Below are positions 31,701-32,535 of a stretch of DNA of 32,535 nucleotides, in pieces; position 1 is the first letter of the stretch, and every line of letters starts with the position of its first letter. Both the position numbers and the translations under genes were made by a program. Below the pieces are notes generated by a model, which worked only from the letters and a program-made list of their open reading frames with translations, did not search any database and was not told where the DNA came from. This DNA comes from a bacterium. Its GTDB lineage: Bacteria; Joyebacterota; Joyebacteria; Joyebacterales; Joyebacteraceae. The stretch lies in NCBI GenBank assembly GCA_025774645.1, contig JALGVN010000001.1:1-32535 (forward strand). The letters run 5' to 3'.

Positions 31701-32535
31701 TCAGGAACGTGGTTTCGACTGGACGACCGCAACGGCCGTGGCAGAGATCGCGAGGCCCTCGCCTTCCGGTCCGGTTCCCTCGGTCGTCGTGGCCTTGACC
31801 GAGACGGCGTCTTCGTCGATTCCGAGGACATCGGCGAGAGCCTGTCTCATGTCCGGCACGTGGGGCGTGAGTCTCGGGAACTCGGCGACGATCGTGACGT
31901 CGATGTTCGTGGCGGCGTAGCCCATCCCGGCGACGATCGCGACGACTCGTTCGAGGAGAGCGAGACTCGAGACGTCCTTGTACTCCGAATCTCCCGGCGG
32001 GAAGTGCCGGCCGATGTCGCCCGCGGCGACGGCACCGAGGAGCGCGTCCATGACCGCGTGCGTCGCGACGTCGGCGTCCGACCACCCGTCGAGCCCCTTC
32101 TCGAACGGGATCTCGACTCCCGCGAGCACGAGCCTCCGCCCTTCGACCAGGCGGTGGGTGTCATTCCCCGTTCCCACGCGCGCTCCCGCCGGAAGACCCA
32201 GCTCGCGGCCGGCGCGGGCGGCGGCGATCTCGAGATCGAGCGGCGTCGTGACCTTGACGTTGCCCGCGTCGCCCTCGACCACCGCCACGCGCTGCCCGAC
32301 CATCTCGACGGCCTGGGCATCGTCGGTCACGACGGCGTCTCCGAGCGCGCGGTACGCCTCGTCGAGGACCGTCCGCCTGAACCCCTGCGGCGTCTGGGCG
32401 AGACCGAGGACCGCGCGGTCGAGAGTCGCCACGACGTCCGCTCCCTCGATCCTCTTCACTGTGTCGGGAACCGGCGCGACCGGAACCGCCGCGCCGCACG
32501 CCGCGACCGCGTCGACCACCCGTGCGACGAGCTCG
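31701..32535 (-). CDS. ispDF: Bifunctional IspD-IspF (5' IspD part truncated by window edge)
   Basis: IspD C-terminal ELVARVVDAVAACGAAVPVAPVPDTVKRI...QTPQGFRRTVLDEAY...DDAQAVEM...VKVTTPLDLEIA, continuing in frame into IspF VGTGNDTHRLVEGRRLVLAGVEIPFEKGLDGWSDADVATHAVMDALLGAVAAGDIGRHFPP. Open to the right edge. Confidence 0.92.
   Translation of the reverse strand, partial: ELVARVVDAVAACGAAVPVAPVPDTVKRIEGADVVATLDRAVLGLAQTPQGFRRTVLDEAYRALGDAVVTDDAQAVEMVGQRVAVVEGDAGNVKVTTPLDLEIAAARAGRELGLPAGARVGTGNDTHRLVEGRRLVLAGVEIPFEKGLDGWSDADVATHAVMDALLGAVAAGDIGRHFPPGDSEYKDVSSLALLERVVAIVAGMGYAATNIDVTIVAEFPRLTPHVPDMRQALADVLGIDEDAVSVKATTTEGTGPEGEGLAISATAVAVVQSKPRS

Noticed and set aside
10153-31798. Other long plus-strand ORFs (10153-11271, 11268-12647, 13315-14919, 14667-16427, 16186-18039, 22102-23676, 24278-25756, 30293-31798)
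   Set aside because: Same reason: antisense mirror frames with biased composition and no recognisable motifs.
1-32535. CRISPR arrays, tRNA/rRNA genes, insertion sequences or integrases
   Set aside because: No regularly spaced repeats, no recognisable tRNA/rRNA sequence and no transposase or integrase motifs seen; not excluded by computation.

Overview
GC-rich bacterial window (32,535 bp). All 27 credible genes lie on the minus strand. Long plus-strand ORFs look like antisense shadows of GC-rich coding sequence.

Reading in the direction of transcription (right to left), the first part (about 32.5-24.1 kb) is a housekeeping/accessory flank:
- IspD-IspF fusion (truncated by the window edge)
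- lipoprotein with an HExxH motif
- possible 50-aa ORF
- DUF2284-type Cys-rich protein
- SpoIIAA/STAS-like protein
- SAM methyltransferase
- MEMO1-like protein
- a rhomboid-family protein with an apparent internal deletion
- gltX
- ddl

A 385-bp non-coding region (23698-24082) follows. It is dense in repeats, palindromes and hairpins.

Downstream of it is a nearly gapless exopolysaccharide locus of about 23.7 kb: Wza-like export protein, Wzc-like tyrosine autokinase, WecB-like epimerase, GT2 + SMR-like + GT39 lipid-linked-sugar module, O-antigen ligase/polymerase-like protein, secreted heparinase II/III-like lyase, GT4, CapK/PaaK-like adenylate-forming enzyme, tandem GT4-GT4 fusion, polysaccharide deacetylase, GT4, GT4-phosphoglycosyltransferase fusion, exosortase, EpsI-like protein, multipass membrane protein and a TPR-like lipoprotein (truncated by the left edge).

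Items most worth a second look:
1. The regulatory region at 23698-24082.
2. The rhomboid missing the segment between its Ser and His catalytic regions.
3. The two glycosyltransferase fusions.
4. An exosortase/EpsI pair with no recognisable sorting substrate in the window, followed by two uncharacterised coupled genes.

No tRNA, rRNA, CRISPR array or transposon was recognised. All product calls are by eye, with no database search.
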